Origin: Streptococcus pneumoniae
GTDB taxonomy: Bacteria; Bacillota; Bacilli; Lactobacillales; Streptococcaceae
Length of the DNA stretch: 64,000 nucleotides
Assembly (NCBI RefSeq): GCF_001457635.1
Contig: NZ_LN831051.1
Location: 992,001-1,056,000, forward strand
Reading direction: 5' to 3'
Part shown: piece after piece, positions 49,099-57,305 of the stretch
Layout: each line of letters begins with the position of its first letter
How positions within the stretch are numbered: position 1 is the stretch's first letter
The notes under the pieces: generated by a model
Told to the model about the DNA's origin: nothing
Databases searched by the model: none
Seen by the model: the letters and a program-made list of their open reading frames with translations, nothing else
Translations under genes and position numbers: made by a program

Positions 49099-50268
49099 AT
49101 GAAGCCAATTGACCGTTTTTCTTATCTAAAGAATAATCGGGTGTCGCAAGATACCTCATCTCTGGTACAGTGCTACCTCCCGATTATCGGTCAGGAGGCA
49201 CTGAGCCTTTATCTTTATACAATCAGTTTTTGGGATAATGGTAGAAAGGAATATCTTTTTTCAAGCATTCTCAACCATCTTAACTTTGGGATGGATAGAC
49301 TGATAAAATCATTGAAAATCTTATCTGCTTTTAATCTCTTGACCCTCTATCAAAAGGGGGATGTTTATCAGCTAGCCCTCCATGCTCCTCTATCTAGTCA
49401 AGACTTCTTGGAGCATCCTGTTTATCGCAGACTCTTAGAGAAAAAGATTGGCGATGTAGCTGTGGAGGATTTGAAAGTTGAAAGTGCTGATGGTGAAGAA
49501 ATACCTGTCTCACTCAATCAAGTCTTTCCAGAATTGGCAGAACTAGGCAGTCAAGAAGACCTTGGTCTCAAGAAGAAAGTGGCCAATGATTTTGACTTGG
49601 AACATTTTCGCCAGCTGATGGTTCGAGATGGACTTCGTTTTGCGGATGAGCAGTCCGATGTCTTAAACCTCTTTGCTATTGCCGAGGAGAAGAAATGGAC
49701 TTGGTTTGAAACCTATCAATTGGCCAAGTCAACAGCTGTTTCTCAGGTTATTTCAACCAAACGCATGCGTGAAAAAATTGCTCAAAAACCAGTTTCCTCT
49801 GACTTTAGTCTTAAGGAAACAACCATTATCAAAGAAGCCAAAAGTAAAACTGCCCTGCAGTTCTTGGCAGAAATCAAGCAAACACGCAAGGGAACCATTA
49901 CCCAAACAGAAAGAGAACTCTTGCAACAGATGGCTGGCTTGGGCTTGCTGGACGAAGTCATCAATATCATTCTTTTATTGACCTTTAATAAGGTCGATTC
50001 GGCAAATATCAATGAGAAATATGCCATGAAGGTAGCCAATGACTATGCCTATCAAAAGATTCATTCGGCAGAAAAGGCAGTCTTGCGCATCCGTGAGCGA
50101 GGACAGAAAGCAAAAACACAAAAACAGAATCAGACTGCCCCAGTAAAAACCAATGTTCCTAAATGGAGTAATCCTGAATATAAGAATGAAACCAGCGAGG
50201 AAACTCGTCTGGAACTAGAACGTAAGAAGCAAGAACTATTAGCTCGATTAGAAAAAGGAGGAGATTAG
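49099..50268 (+). CDS. dnaB: Replication initiation/helicase-loading protein DnaB (Firmicutes type)
   Basis: 389 aa. This is the Gram-positive DnaB, a helicase co-loader, not the replicative helicase. It shows the DnaB/DnaD domain 2 (LLQQMAGLGLLDEVINIILLLT, about 270-340) and a Lys/Gln-rich tail. The nrdR-dnaB-dnaI order is typical of streptococci. It starts at the base after the nrdR stop. Confidence 0.93.
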   Translation: MKPIDRFSYLKNNRVSQDTSSLVQCYLPIIGQEALSLYLYTISFWDNGRKEYLFSSILNHLNFGMDRLIKSLKILSAFNLLTLYQKGDVYQLALHAPLSSQDFLEHPVYRRLLEKKIGDVAVEDLKVESADGEEIPVSLNQVFPELAELGSQEDLGLKKKVANDFDLEHFRQLMVRDGLRFADEQSDVLNLFAIAEEKKWTWFETYQLAKSTAVSQVISTKRMREKIAQKPVSSDFSLKETTIIKEAKSKTALQFLAEIKQTRKGTITQTERELLQQMAGLGLLDEVINIILLLTFNKVDSANINEKYAMKVANDYAYQKIHSAEKAVLRIRERGQKAKTQKQNQTAPVKTNVPKWSNPEYKNETSEETRLELERKKQELLARLEKGGD

Positions 50269-51165
50269 ATGGAAAGTGTCGGAGACGTACTCAAACGTCA
50301 ACCCAGCCGTTTTTATTATCAAGATTTGGTCCAGAAAATCATGAAGGACCCTGATGTTGCGGCTTTTATCCAGCAAGAATCCTTGACTCCAGAGGAATTA
50401 AATCGCAGTATCTCCAAGTTTAATCAGTACATCACCGAGCGTGACAAGTTTCTCCGTGGGGATACGGATTATATTGCCAAAGGCTACAAGCCGATTTTGG
50501 TTAAGAATCATGGCTATGCAGATGTTTCATATGAAGAAACTCCTGAGCTAATCGCGGCTGAAAAAGAAGCGGCTATTAAGAACCGTCTCAAGTTAATCAA
50601 TCTACCAGCCAGTCTCAAGAAAGCTAGTTTGGCTCAAGTTGACTTGGATGATTTGGGGCGCTTACCAGTTTTTGAAAAGCTACTAGCCTTCGTGGAGCAA
50701 TATCCAGCTATTCGAAAAGGTCTTTACTTATATGGAGACTTTGGTGTGGGTAAAAGTTTCATGGTGGCGGCCTTAGCTCATGATTTATCAGAAAAACGTG
50801 GTGTTTCATCAACTCTCCTCCACTATCCTAGCTTTGTCATTGATGTCAAAAATGCTATCAGTGATGGCAATGTTAAGACCTTGGTGGATGAGATTAAGCT
50901 GTCTGAGGTCCTGATTTTAGATGATATTGGCGCCGAGCAATCAACCGTTTGGGTGCGTGACGAAATCCTGCAGGTCATTCTCCAATATCGGATGCAGGAA
51001 AATTTACCGACCTTTTTCACATCCAACTTCAACTTTGAAGATTTGGAGAAGCATTTTGCGAAAGTGAAACATGGAAATGACGAAACCTGGGAAGCCAGAC
51101 GGGTCATGGAACGCATCCGTTATTTGGCTGAGGAGACTCGTTTAGAAGGAGTAAACCGTCGATGA
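50269..51165 (+). CDS. dnaI: Helicase loader DnaI
   Basis: 298 aa AAA+ ATPase that loads the replicative helicase. An N-terminal helicase-interaction region is followed by Walker A GDFGVGKS (residues 156-163), Walker B VLILDDIGAE, and sensor TSNFN. It is adjacent to dnaB with no gap. Its stop overlaps the next gene by four bases. Confidence 0.96.
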   Translation: MESVGDVLKRQPSRFYYQDLVQKIMKDPDVAAFIQQESLTPEELNRSISKFNQYITERDKFLRGDTDYIAKGYKPILVKNHGYADVSYEETPELIAAEKEAAIKNRLKLINLPASLKKASLAQVDLDDLGRLPVFEKLLAFVEQYPAIRKGLYLYGDFGVGKSFMVAALAHDLSEKRGVSSTLLHYPSFVIDVKNAISDGNVKTLVDEIKLSEVLILDDIGAEQSTVWVRDEILQVILQYRMQENLPTFFTSNFNFEDLEKHFAKVKHGNDETWEARRVMERIRYLAEETRLEGVNRR

Positions 51166-51875
51166 CAGAAACCATTAAATTGATGAAGGCTCATACTTCA
51201 GTGCGCAGGTTTAAAGAGCAAGAAATTCCCCAAGTAGACTTAAATGAGATTTTGACAGCAGCCCAGATGGCATCATCTTGGAAGAATTTCCAATCCTACT
51301 CTGTGATTGTGGTACGAAGTCAAGAGAAGAAAGATGCCTTGTATGAATTGGTACCTCAAGAAGCCATTCGCCAGTCTGCTGTTTTCCTTCTCTTTGTCGG
51401 AGATTTGAACCGAGCAGAAAAGGGAGCCCGACTTCATACCGACACCTTCCAACCCCAAGGTGTGGAAGGTCTCTTGATTAGTTCGGTCGATGCAGCTCTT
51501 GCTGGACAAAACGCCTTGTTGGCAGCTGAAAGCTTGGGCTATGGTGGTGTGATTATCGGTTTGGTTCGATACAAGTCTGAAGAAGTGGCAGAGCTCTTTA
51601 ACCTACCTGACTACACCTATTCTGTCTTTGGGATGGCACTGGGTGTGCCAAATCAACATCATGATATGAAACCGAGACTGCCACTAGAGAATGTTGTCTT
51701 TGAGGAAGAATACCAAGAACAGTCAACTGAGGCAATCCAAGCTTATGACCGTGTTCAGGCTGACTATGCTGGGGCGCGTGCGACCACAAGCTGGAGTCAG
51801 CGCCTAGCAGAACAGTTTGGTCAAGCTGAACCAAGCTCAACTAGAAAAAATCTTGAACAGAAGAAATTATTGTAG
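51162..51875 (+). CDS. NfsA-type nitroreductase / FMN oxidoreductase
   Basis: 237 aa. The N-terminal HTSVRRFKEQEIP and AAQMASSWKNFQSYS are the FMN-binding segments of NADPH-dependent nitroreductases. GYGGVIIGLVRY and GVPNQHHDMKPRLP follow. The physiological substrate is unknown. It is coupled to dnaI by a four-base overlap and precedes der by 13 bases. Confidence 0.88.
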   Translation: MTETIKLMKAHTSVRRFKEQEIPQVDLNEILTAAQMASSWKNFQSYSVIVVRSQEKKDALYELVPQEAIRQSAVFLLFVGDLNRAEKGARLHTDTFQPQGVEGLLISSVDAALAGQNALLAAESLGYGGVIIGLVRYKSEEVAELFNLPDYTYSVFGMALGVPNQHHDMKPRLPLENVVFEEEYQEQSTEAIQAYDRVQADYAGARATTSWSQRLAEQFGQAEPSSTRKNLEQKKLL

Positions 51876-51888
51876 AAAGTGAGAAATT

Positions 51889-53199
51889 ATGGCCCTACCA
51901 ACTATTGCCATTGTAGGACGTCCCAATGTTGGGAAATCAACCCTATTTAATCGGATCGCTGGTGAGCGAATCTCCATTGTAGAAGATGTCGAAGGAGTGA
52001 CACGTGACCGTATTTATGCAACGGGTGAGTGGCTCAATCGTTCTTTTAGCATGATTGATACAGGAGGAATTGATGATGTCGATGCTCCTTTCATGGAACA
52101 AATCAAGCACCAGGCAGAAATTGCCATGGAAGAAGCAGATGTTATCGTTTTTGTCGTGTCTGGTAAGGAAGGAATTACTGATGCAGACGAATACGTAGCT
52201 CGTAAGCTTTATAAGACCCACAAACCAGTTATCCTCGCAGTCAACAAGGTGGACAACCCTGAGATGAGAAATGATATCTATGATTTCTATGCTCTCGGTT
52301 TGGGTGAACCATTGCCTATCTCATCTGTCCATGGAATCGGTACAGGGGATGTGCTAGATGCGATCGTAGAAAATCTTCCAAATGAATATGAGGAAGAAAA
52401 TCCAGATGTCATTAAGTTTAGCTTGATTGGTCGTCCTAACGTTGGAAAATCAAGCTTGATCAATGCTATCTTGGGAGAAGACCGTGTTATTGCTAGTCCT
52501 GTTGCTGGAACAACTCGTGATGCCATTGATACCCACTTTACAGATACAGATGGTCAAGAGTTTACCATGATTGATACGGCTGGTATGCGTAAGTCTGGTA
52601 AGGTTTATGAAAATACTGAGAAATACTCTGTTATGCGTGCCATGCGTGCTATTGACCGTTCAGATGTGGTCTTGATGGTCATCAATGCGGAAGAAGGCAT
52701 TCGTGAGTACGACAAGCGTATCGCAGGATTTGCCCATGAAGCTGGTAAAGGGATGATTATCGTGGTCAACAAGTGGGATACGCTTGAAAAAGATAACCAC
52801 ACTATGAAAAACTGGGAAGAAGATATCCGTGAGCAGTTCCAATACCTGCCTTACGCACCGATTATCTTTGTATCAGCTTTAACCAAGCAACGTCTCCACA
52901 AACTTCCTGAGATGATTAAGCAAATCAGCGAAAGTCAAAATACACGTATTCCATCAGCTGTCTTGAACGATGTCATCATGGATGCCATTGCCATCAACCC
53001 AACACCGACAGACAAAGGAAAACGTCTCAAGATTTTCTATGCGACCCAAGTGGCAACCAAACCACCAACCTTTGTCATCTTTGTCAATGAAGAAGAACTC
53101 ATGCACTTTTCTTACCTGCGTTTCTTGGAAAATCAAATCCGCAAGGCCTTTGTTTTTGAGGGAACACCGATTCATCTCATCGCAAGAAAACGCAAATAA
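51889..53199 (+). CDS. der: Ribosome-associated GTPase Der (EngA)
   Basis: 436 aa with two GTPase domains in tandem followed by a KH-like domain, required for 50S subunit assembly. Domain 1 has [15 protein letters not shown] and NKVD. Domain 2 has [15 protein letters not shown] and NKWD. All G motifs are intact. A terminator follows. Confidence 0.97.
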
Positions 53200-53207
53200 A
53201 AAAGTAG

Positions 53208-53236
53208 AATCTGGAATGACAGTTCCGGATTTTTTT
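53208..53236 (+). terminator. Terminator after der
   Basis: AATCTGGAA pairs with TTCCGGATT around TGACAG, followed by six to seven T. The next promoter overlaps it. Confidence 0.8.
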
Positions 53237-53244
53237 GATATAAT
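53216..53244 (+). promoter_or_regulatory. Promoter of the 53-57 kb accessory cluster
   Basis: ATGACA, 17-base spacer, TATAAT with TG-extension (TTTGATATAAT). The -35 lies in the loop of the der terminator and the spacer covers its right arm. Confidence 0.6.
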
Positions 53245-53289
53245 AAAATAATAGAAAACGCTATCAAAAGAAGGAGGGTGATGTCGGTG

Positions 53290-53625
53290 ATGGAACATTT
53301 GTTTAAATTCTTACTTTTAGCACCGTACTTTTATTTTGATAACTGGATTGAGAAGGCCAACAGAAATAGTAAGTTTTTTCCAATTTTTTATTATTTTTAC
53401 TGGTTTTACATCCCCTTCTATTCTCTTTTTAGCCTTGCTTGGACAGTTGTTTCAGTTCTGTTTTTCAATACCGTCTTGAGAAATGTGACAGATATCAAGT
53501 TATGGGGCATTTGGTTTCTTTTTATTCTGCTAGCTATTGGTATGAATTGGTTAACTTATTCCTGTTTCAAAGAAATGTTTCGCTTGAGACAGGAACTAGG
53601 GAAGTCTAAGGGTGGAAGGCATTGA
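53290..53625 (+). CDS. Small membrane protein, tandem copy 1
   Basis: 111 aa, family not recognised. Three hydrophobic stretches (about 3-17, 29-60, 70-92) are rich in Phe, Tyr and Trp. A basic tail ends GKSKGGRH. I chose ATG 53290 by alignment to copies 2 and 3, although it is 12 bases from AAGGAGG. ATG 53281 (MSVMEHLF) is the alternative. The 5' half differs from copy 2 at many bases; the 3' part from 53509 on is identical. Position before an ABC transporter suggests an accessory or self-protection role, which is inference. Confidence 0.7.
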   Translation: MEHLFKFLLLAPYFYFDNWIEKANRNSKFFPIFYYFYWFYIPFYSLFSLAWTVVSVLFFNTVLRNVTDIKLWGIWFLFILLAIGMNWLTYSCFKEMFRLRQELGKSKGGRH

Positions 53626-53658
53626 TTTATATCGGTTTCTATTTGTAGGAGGTGGCTT

Positions 53659-53721
53659 ATGGTACCTCTAAAATCATTTATTACACGCTATTCCAAGGTT
53701 TATATTGGTAATAACATTTAA
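53659..53721 (+). other. 20-codon mini-ORF, copy 1 (5' fragment of the 56873 gene)
   Basis: ATG at 53659 with AGGAGG nine bases upstream, ending TAA. It encodes MVPLKSFITRYSKVYIGNNI. The first 17 residues match the start of the 95 aa protein at 56873 (MAHLKSFITRYSKVYIG) except at positions 2-3, and the ribosome site matches too. It is a truncated gene copy that could still be translated as a short peptide. Confidence 0.55.
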
Positions 53722-53764
53722 TAGAACGAAACTAAAGAAAACAATTTAAAAAAGGAGGCTTGTG

Positions 53765-54100
53765 ATGGAACACTTGTTTAAAATGATAATCTTATTACCC
53801 TGTTTTTACTTTTTCAGCTGGATTGACAAGGATAATAGAGAAAGTAAATTTTTCCCAATTTTTTACTATTTTTACTGGATTTACATCACCCTCTATGCTC
53901 TTTTTAGCCTTGCTTGGACAGTTTTTTCAGTTCTGTTTTTCAATATCGTCTTGAGAAATTTGACAGATATCAAGTTATGGGGTATTTGGTTTCTTTTTAT
54001 TCTGCTAGCTATTGGTATGAATTGGTTAACTTATTCCTGTTTCAAAGAAATGTTTCGCTTGAGACAGGAACTAGGGAAGTCTAAGGGTGGAAGGCATTGA
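53765..54100 (+). CDS. Small membrane protein, tandem copy 2 (hybrid)
   Basis: 111 aa, same family as its neighbours: N-terminus MEHLFKMIILLPCFYFFSWI, basic tail ending GGRH. The 5' two thirds are identical to copy 3 and the last third is identical to copy 1, so it is a recombinant of the two. AAGGAGG lies six bases before the ATG. It is intact, but function is unknown. Confidence 0.72.
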   Translation: MEHLFKMIILLPCFYFFSWIDKDNRESKFFPIFYYFYWIYITLYALFSLAWTVFSVLFFNIVLRNLTDIKLWGIWFLFILLAIGMNWLTYSCFKEMFRLRQELGKSKGGRH

Positions 54101-54133
54101 TTTATATCGGTTTCTATTTGTAGGAGGTGGCTT

Positions 54134-54196
54134 ATGGTACCTCTAAAATCATTTATTACACGCTATTCCAAGGTTTATATTGGTAATAACATTTAA
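54134..54196 (+). other. 20-codon mini-ORF, copy 2
   Basis: Exact copy of 53659-53721 carried by the 475-bp duplication, with the same ribosome site. Confidence 0.55.
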
Positions 54197-54239
54197 TAGA
54201 ACGAAACTAAAGAAAACAATTTAAAAAAGGAGGCTTGTG

Positions 54240-54575
54240 ATGGAACACTTGTTTAAAATGATAATCTTATTACCCTGTTTTTACTTTTTCAGCTGGATTG
54301 ACAAGGATAATAGAGAAAGTAAATTTTTCCCAATTTTTTACTATTTTTACTGGATTTACATCACCCTCTATGCTCTTTTTAGCCTTGCTTGGACAGTTTT
54401 TTCAGTTCTGTTTTTCAATATCGTCTTGAGAAATTTGACAGATATCAAGTTATGGGGTATTTGGCTATTATTACTACTTATCGCTTTTGCTAGTGACTGG
54501 TTAGACTATATCTGTTTCAAAAAAATGCTTCGCTTGAGACGGGAACTAGGGAAGTCTAAAGGTGGAAGGCATTGA
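54240..54575 (+). CDS. Small membrane protein, tandem copy 3
   Basis: 111 aa. It is identical to copy 2 up to about residue 75, then diverges (WLLLLLIAFASDWLDYICF in place of WFLFILLAIGMNWLTYSCF) before the shared basic tail ELGKSKGGRH. AAGGAGG precedes the ATG by six bases. A BOX element begins four bases after its stop, where copies 1 and 2 have the mini-ORF spacer. Confidence 0.72.
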   Translation: MEHLFKMIILLPCFYFFSWIDKDNRESKFFPIFYYFYWIYITLYALFSLAWTVFSVLFFNIVLRNLTDIKLWGIWLLLLLIAFASDWLDYICFKKMLRLRRELGKSKGGRH

Positions 54576-54578
54576 TTT

Positions 54579-54729
54579 ATACTCTTCGAAAATCTCTTCA
54601 AACCACGTCAACGTCGCCTTGGATTATATATGTAACTGACTTCGTCAGTCTTATCTACAACCTCAAAGCAGTGCTTTGAGCACCCTGCGGCTAGTTTCCT
54701 AGTTTGCTCTTTGATTTTCATTGAGTATT
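54579..54729 (+). repeat. BOX element A-B-C
   Basis: boxA (ATACTCTTCGAAAATCTC), one boxB with compensating changes (AAAGCAGTGCTTT hairpin), boxC ending TTCATTGAGTAT. It is inserted inside the transcript between small-gene copy 3 and the permease gene, splitting the ATTTATAT...TCTATTT leader seen after copies 1 and 2. Confidence 0.93.
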
Positions 54730-54759
54730 ATATTACTTTCTATTTTTAGGAGGTGGCTT

Positions 54760-55551
54760 ATGAAGATTCCTCTCTTAACTTTGGCAAGGCATAAATTTGT
54801 TTATGTCTTGCTTACTTTGCTTTTTCTTGCTTTGGTTTATCGTGACGTTTTGATGACTTATTTCTTTTTTGATATTCATGCGCCCGATCTAGCTAAATTC
54901 GATGGACAAGCAATTAAAAATGACTTATTAAAATCAGCATTAGATTTTCGTATTCTCCAGTTCAATCTAGGTTTTTATCAATCATTTATTATTCCAATCA
55001 TCATTGTTTTGCTAGGTTTTCAATATATTGAGCTGAAAAATAAAGTTTTACGATTGAGTATTGGAAGAGAAGTGAGCTATCAAGGGTTAAAAAGAAAGTT
55101 GACTTTGCAAGTTGCAAGTATCCCTTGTTTGATATATTTAGTGACTGTGCTGACAATTGCAATTATAACCTATTTCCTTGGGACTTTTTCTCCTCTTGGA
55201 TGGAGTTCTCTATTTTCTGATGGAAGTGGTTTACAAAGACTCCTAGATGGAGAGATAAAAAGCTATTAGTTCTTTACTTGTGTCCTGCTAATCGGTATTT
55301 TCATCAATGCAATCTATTTTTTACAAATAGTTGATTATGTGGGGAATGTGACTCGTTCGGCAATCACCTATTTGATGTTTCTTTGGCTTGGTTCTATGCT
55401 GCTCTATAGTGCCTTGCCTTACTATATGGTTCCTATGACGAGTTTGATGCAAGCTAGCTATGGGGATGTAAGTTTGATGAAACTCTTTACTCCTTATATC
55501 CTTTATATTGTCCCTTACATGGTGCTTGAAAAATATGAAGATAATGTTTAA
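54760..55551 (+). pseudogene. Membrane (ABC permease-like) protein interrupted by in-frame TAG
   Basis: From ATG 54760 (MKIPLLTLARHKF, AGGAGG upstream) the frame is open for 169 codons to TAG 55267-55269. It then continues in the same frame for 94 more codons to TAA 55551 (IGIFINAIYFLQIVDYVGNV...). Without the TAG it would be about 263 aa with six hydrophobic helices, the size of an ABC-2-type permease, and its end overlaps the next permease gene. A 169-residue product would lack the last two or three helices. A sequencing error is possible. Confidence 0.7.
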
Positions 55552-56215
55552 GAATTTTAACAATATTTTGCTAAAGAGAAAGATTGTTTTACTACTTCGT
55601 ATAGTTCTGATGATGATTTTGATAAACCATCTATTGTCAACAGCGGTTCAAAAGCAGGATGCTGTTATCTTTTTCAAGAGAGAATTGATTTCAATTTTTT
55701 CCTATAATGACTATTCTGAAGCGAATTTAGAAATCCCCAAACTCTTGTTAAACCTTTCGCTTTTCATGGTAGGATGGCTCTCTGTCATTTTACTTGAAAG
55801 TGATTTGGCAGACCATTACCATCACTTGATTCGCTATCAATCAAGCTCCTTTTTCGATTATACAAGGAAACGATTGGTTGTCATTTCTAAATTTTTTACT
55901 CAAGATTTGTTTGTCTGGTTCCTTGGTTTACTTCCTCTAGGAATTCATTTCAAAACAGTCGCACTTTTCTTTTTACTTGCTCAGTTAATGATGTTGTACT
56001 TACTACTGTCTTATCTGATAGCACTGATTAGTGCGGGCGCTGGTTTTTCCTTTTTTCTCTATTTTTTAGCATTTGTGGGACAAGAATGGATGATGGATCA
56101 TATTGTAACAGTGTATTTACTACTCTTAAGTTTATTAGTTATGTTGATTGTTAGTCGCTTGGAAGAGAAATTTAAGGTCGCTTGGAAGAGAAATTTAAGA
56201 AAGGATAAACGATGA
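55535..56215 (+). CDS. Membrane protein, likely ABC transporter permease
   Basis: 226 aa. About six hydrophobic segments (about 15-32, 65-85, 115-135, 140-165, 170-190, 195-212) and a Lys/Arg-rich end (KRNLRKDKR) are seen. No named family motif is visible. The start overlaps the previous gene's end (ATG 55535, or 55544) and has only a weak ribosome site, so translation probably depends on the upstream frame. The stop overlaps the ATPase start, so it is very likely the membrane partner of that ATPase. Confidence 0.7.
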   Translation: MKIMFKNFNNILLKRKIVLLLRIVLMMILINHLLSTAVQKQDAVIFFKRELISIFSYNDYSEANLEIPKLLLNLSLFMVGWLSVILLESDLADHYHHLIRYQSSSFFDYTRKRLVVISKFFTQDLFVWFLGLLPLGIHFKTVALFFLLAQLMMLYLLLSYLIALISAGAGFSFFLYFLAFVGQEWMMDHIVTVYLLLLSLLVMLIVSRLEEKFKVAWKRNLRKDKR

Positions 56216-56862
56216 GACTTGAAATTATAAATGGACAGAAAATTTATGGGAAAAGACCTATTTTAAATCAGTTGAATTTGGTGTTTCAATCAGGAAAAAT
56301 TTATGGACTTAAAGGTGATAATGGATCTGGCAAGACGGTTCTTTTAAAGATACTTGCTGGTTATATTAAGCTTGACAAAGGAAAAGTTCTTCAAGATGGT
56401 AAAGTTTACGGGGTAAAAAATCATTATATTCAGGATGCAGGAATTTTAATTGAAAAAGTCGAGTTTTTATCTCATTTATCCCTGAGAGAAAATTTGGAAC
56501 TGTTAAGGTATTTTTCATCTAAAGTTACGGAAAAAAGAATTGCCTATTGGATTCAATACTATGATTTACAGGAATTTGAAGACGTTGAATACCGTCATTT
56601 ATCCTTGGGAACAAAGCAAAAAATGGCCTTGATTCAAGCCTTTATTTCCTCTCCTTCTATACTCTTTCTCGATGAACCTATGAATGCTTTGGATGAGAAG
56701 AGTGTGAGGATAACCAAACAGGTCATTTTATCTTACCTGAAAAAAGAAAATGGTCTGGTTATCCTGACGTCGCACATATCGGAAGATATTTCAGACCTTT
56801 GTACAGATGTATTAGTTGTCGAAAATGGACATATACAATATGTAAAGGATATACAATCCTAG
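56212..56862 (+). CDS. ABC transporter ATP-binding protein of accessory cluster
   Basis: 216 aa, a compact single-domain ATPase. Walker A is GDNGSGKTV (about residues 36-44), the signature is LSLGTKQKMAL, Walker B is ILFLDEPMNALD, and the switch His is in TSHISED. The signature LSLGT instead of LSGGQ is typical of ATPases from peptide/bacteriocin self-protection and related exporters. It overlaps the permease by four bases. Confidence 0.85.
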   Translation: MRLEIINGQKIYGKRPILNQLNLVFQSGKIYGLKGDNGSGKTVLLKILAGYIKLDKGKVLQDGKVYGVKNHYIQDAGILIEKVEFLSHLSLRENLELLRYFSSKVTEKRIAYWIQYYDLQEFEDVEYRHLSLGTKQKMALIQAFISSPSILFLDEPMNALDEKSVRITKQVILSYLKKENGLVILTSHISEDISDLCTDVLVVENGHIQYVKDIQS

Positions 56863-56872
56863 GAGATGGCTT

Positions 56873-57160
56873 ATGGCACATCTAAAATCATTTATTACAC
56901 GCTATTCCAAGGTTTATATTGGTTTAGTTCTGCTGATCTGGCTGTCTTTCTTCTTTATCCCTTGGGATAGAGCGATTCTGGGGGTAAGGATTGACATCTT
57001 CATCATGCAGAAAATCTTGCTAGCTTTTGGAATTCTGTCCATTCTCATGGCCTTGCTGTCCAAGAAAGTCAGTCTCTTTGTTTTTGGACTGATTTGCTGT
57101 CTTTCTCTTTGGATTAACTTATTTATCACATTTGCCATTTTGCCGATTTTTGGCAATTAA
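56873..57160 (+). CDS. Small hydrophobic membrane protein
   Basis: 95 aa with three transmembrane helices (about 15-31, 42-60, 66-90). After a basic N-terminus (HLKSFITRYSK) nearly the whole chain is hydrophobic. Family not recognised. It is the last gene of the accessory cluster, 10 bases after the ATPase. Its first 17 codons and ribosome site are copied twice in the tandem repeat near 53.7 and 54.1 kb. Confidence 0.72.
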   Translation: MAHLKSFITRYSKVYIGLVLLIWLSFFFIPWDRAILGVRIDIFIMQKILLAFGILSILMALLSKKVSLFVFGLICCLSLWINLFITFAILPIFGN

Positions 57161-57177
57161 ACAGTCATAAAAGTCGG

Positions 57178-57207
57178 AGAGGTTAGCTTGAAAACTAACC
57201 TCTTTTT
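57178..57207 (+). terminator. Terminator of the accessory cluster
   Basis: AGAGGTTAG pairs with CTAACCTCT, loop CTTGAAAA, T-run. Confidence 0.85.
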
Positions 57208-57231
57208 CCTTTTCAAAATGGGGATTCTTCC

Positions 57232-57260
57232 TTGAAAATAATCAGTAATTGTGCTAAAAT
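57232..57260 (+). promoter_or_regulatory. Promoter of secA
   Basis: TTGAAA, 17-base spacer, TAAAAT with TG-extension (TGCTAAAAT), 45 bases before the ATG. Confidence 0.7.
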
Positions 57261-57305
57261 TAAAGGAACATTCTAAAATATTCGGAATTTAAAGTAAGGA
57301 AAAAC

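Larger units (their letters stand above)
53509..54464 (+). repeat. Exact 475-bp tandem duplication
   Basis: Bases 53509-53989 are identical, as read, to 53984-54464 (period 475). The unit contains the 3' third of one small gene, the spacer with a mini-ORF, and the 5' two thirds of the next small gene. Outside these limits copies diverge (C/T at 53508 versus 53983; T/C at 53990 versus 54465). Confidence 0.85.

Noticed and set aside
54721..54759. Upstream in-frame start for the permease gene at 54760
   Set aside because: It would begin inside the BOX element; AGGAGG is correctly placed only for ATG 54760.
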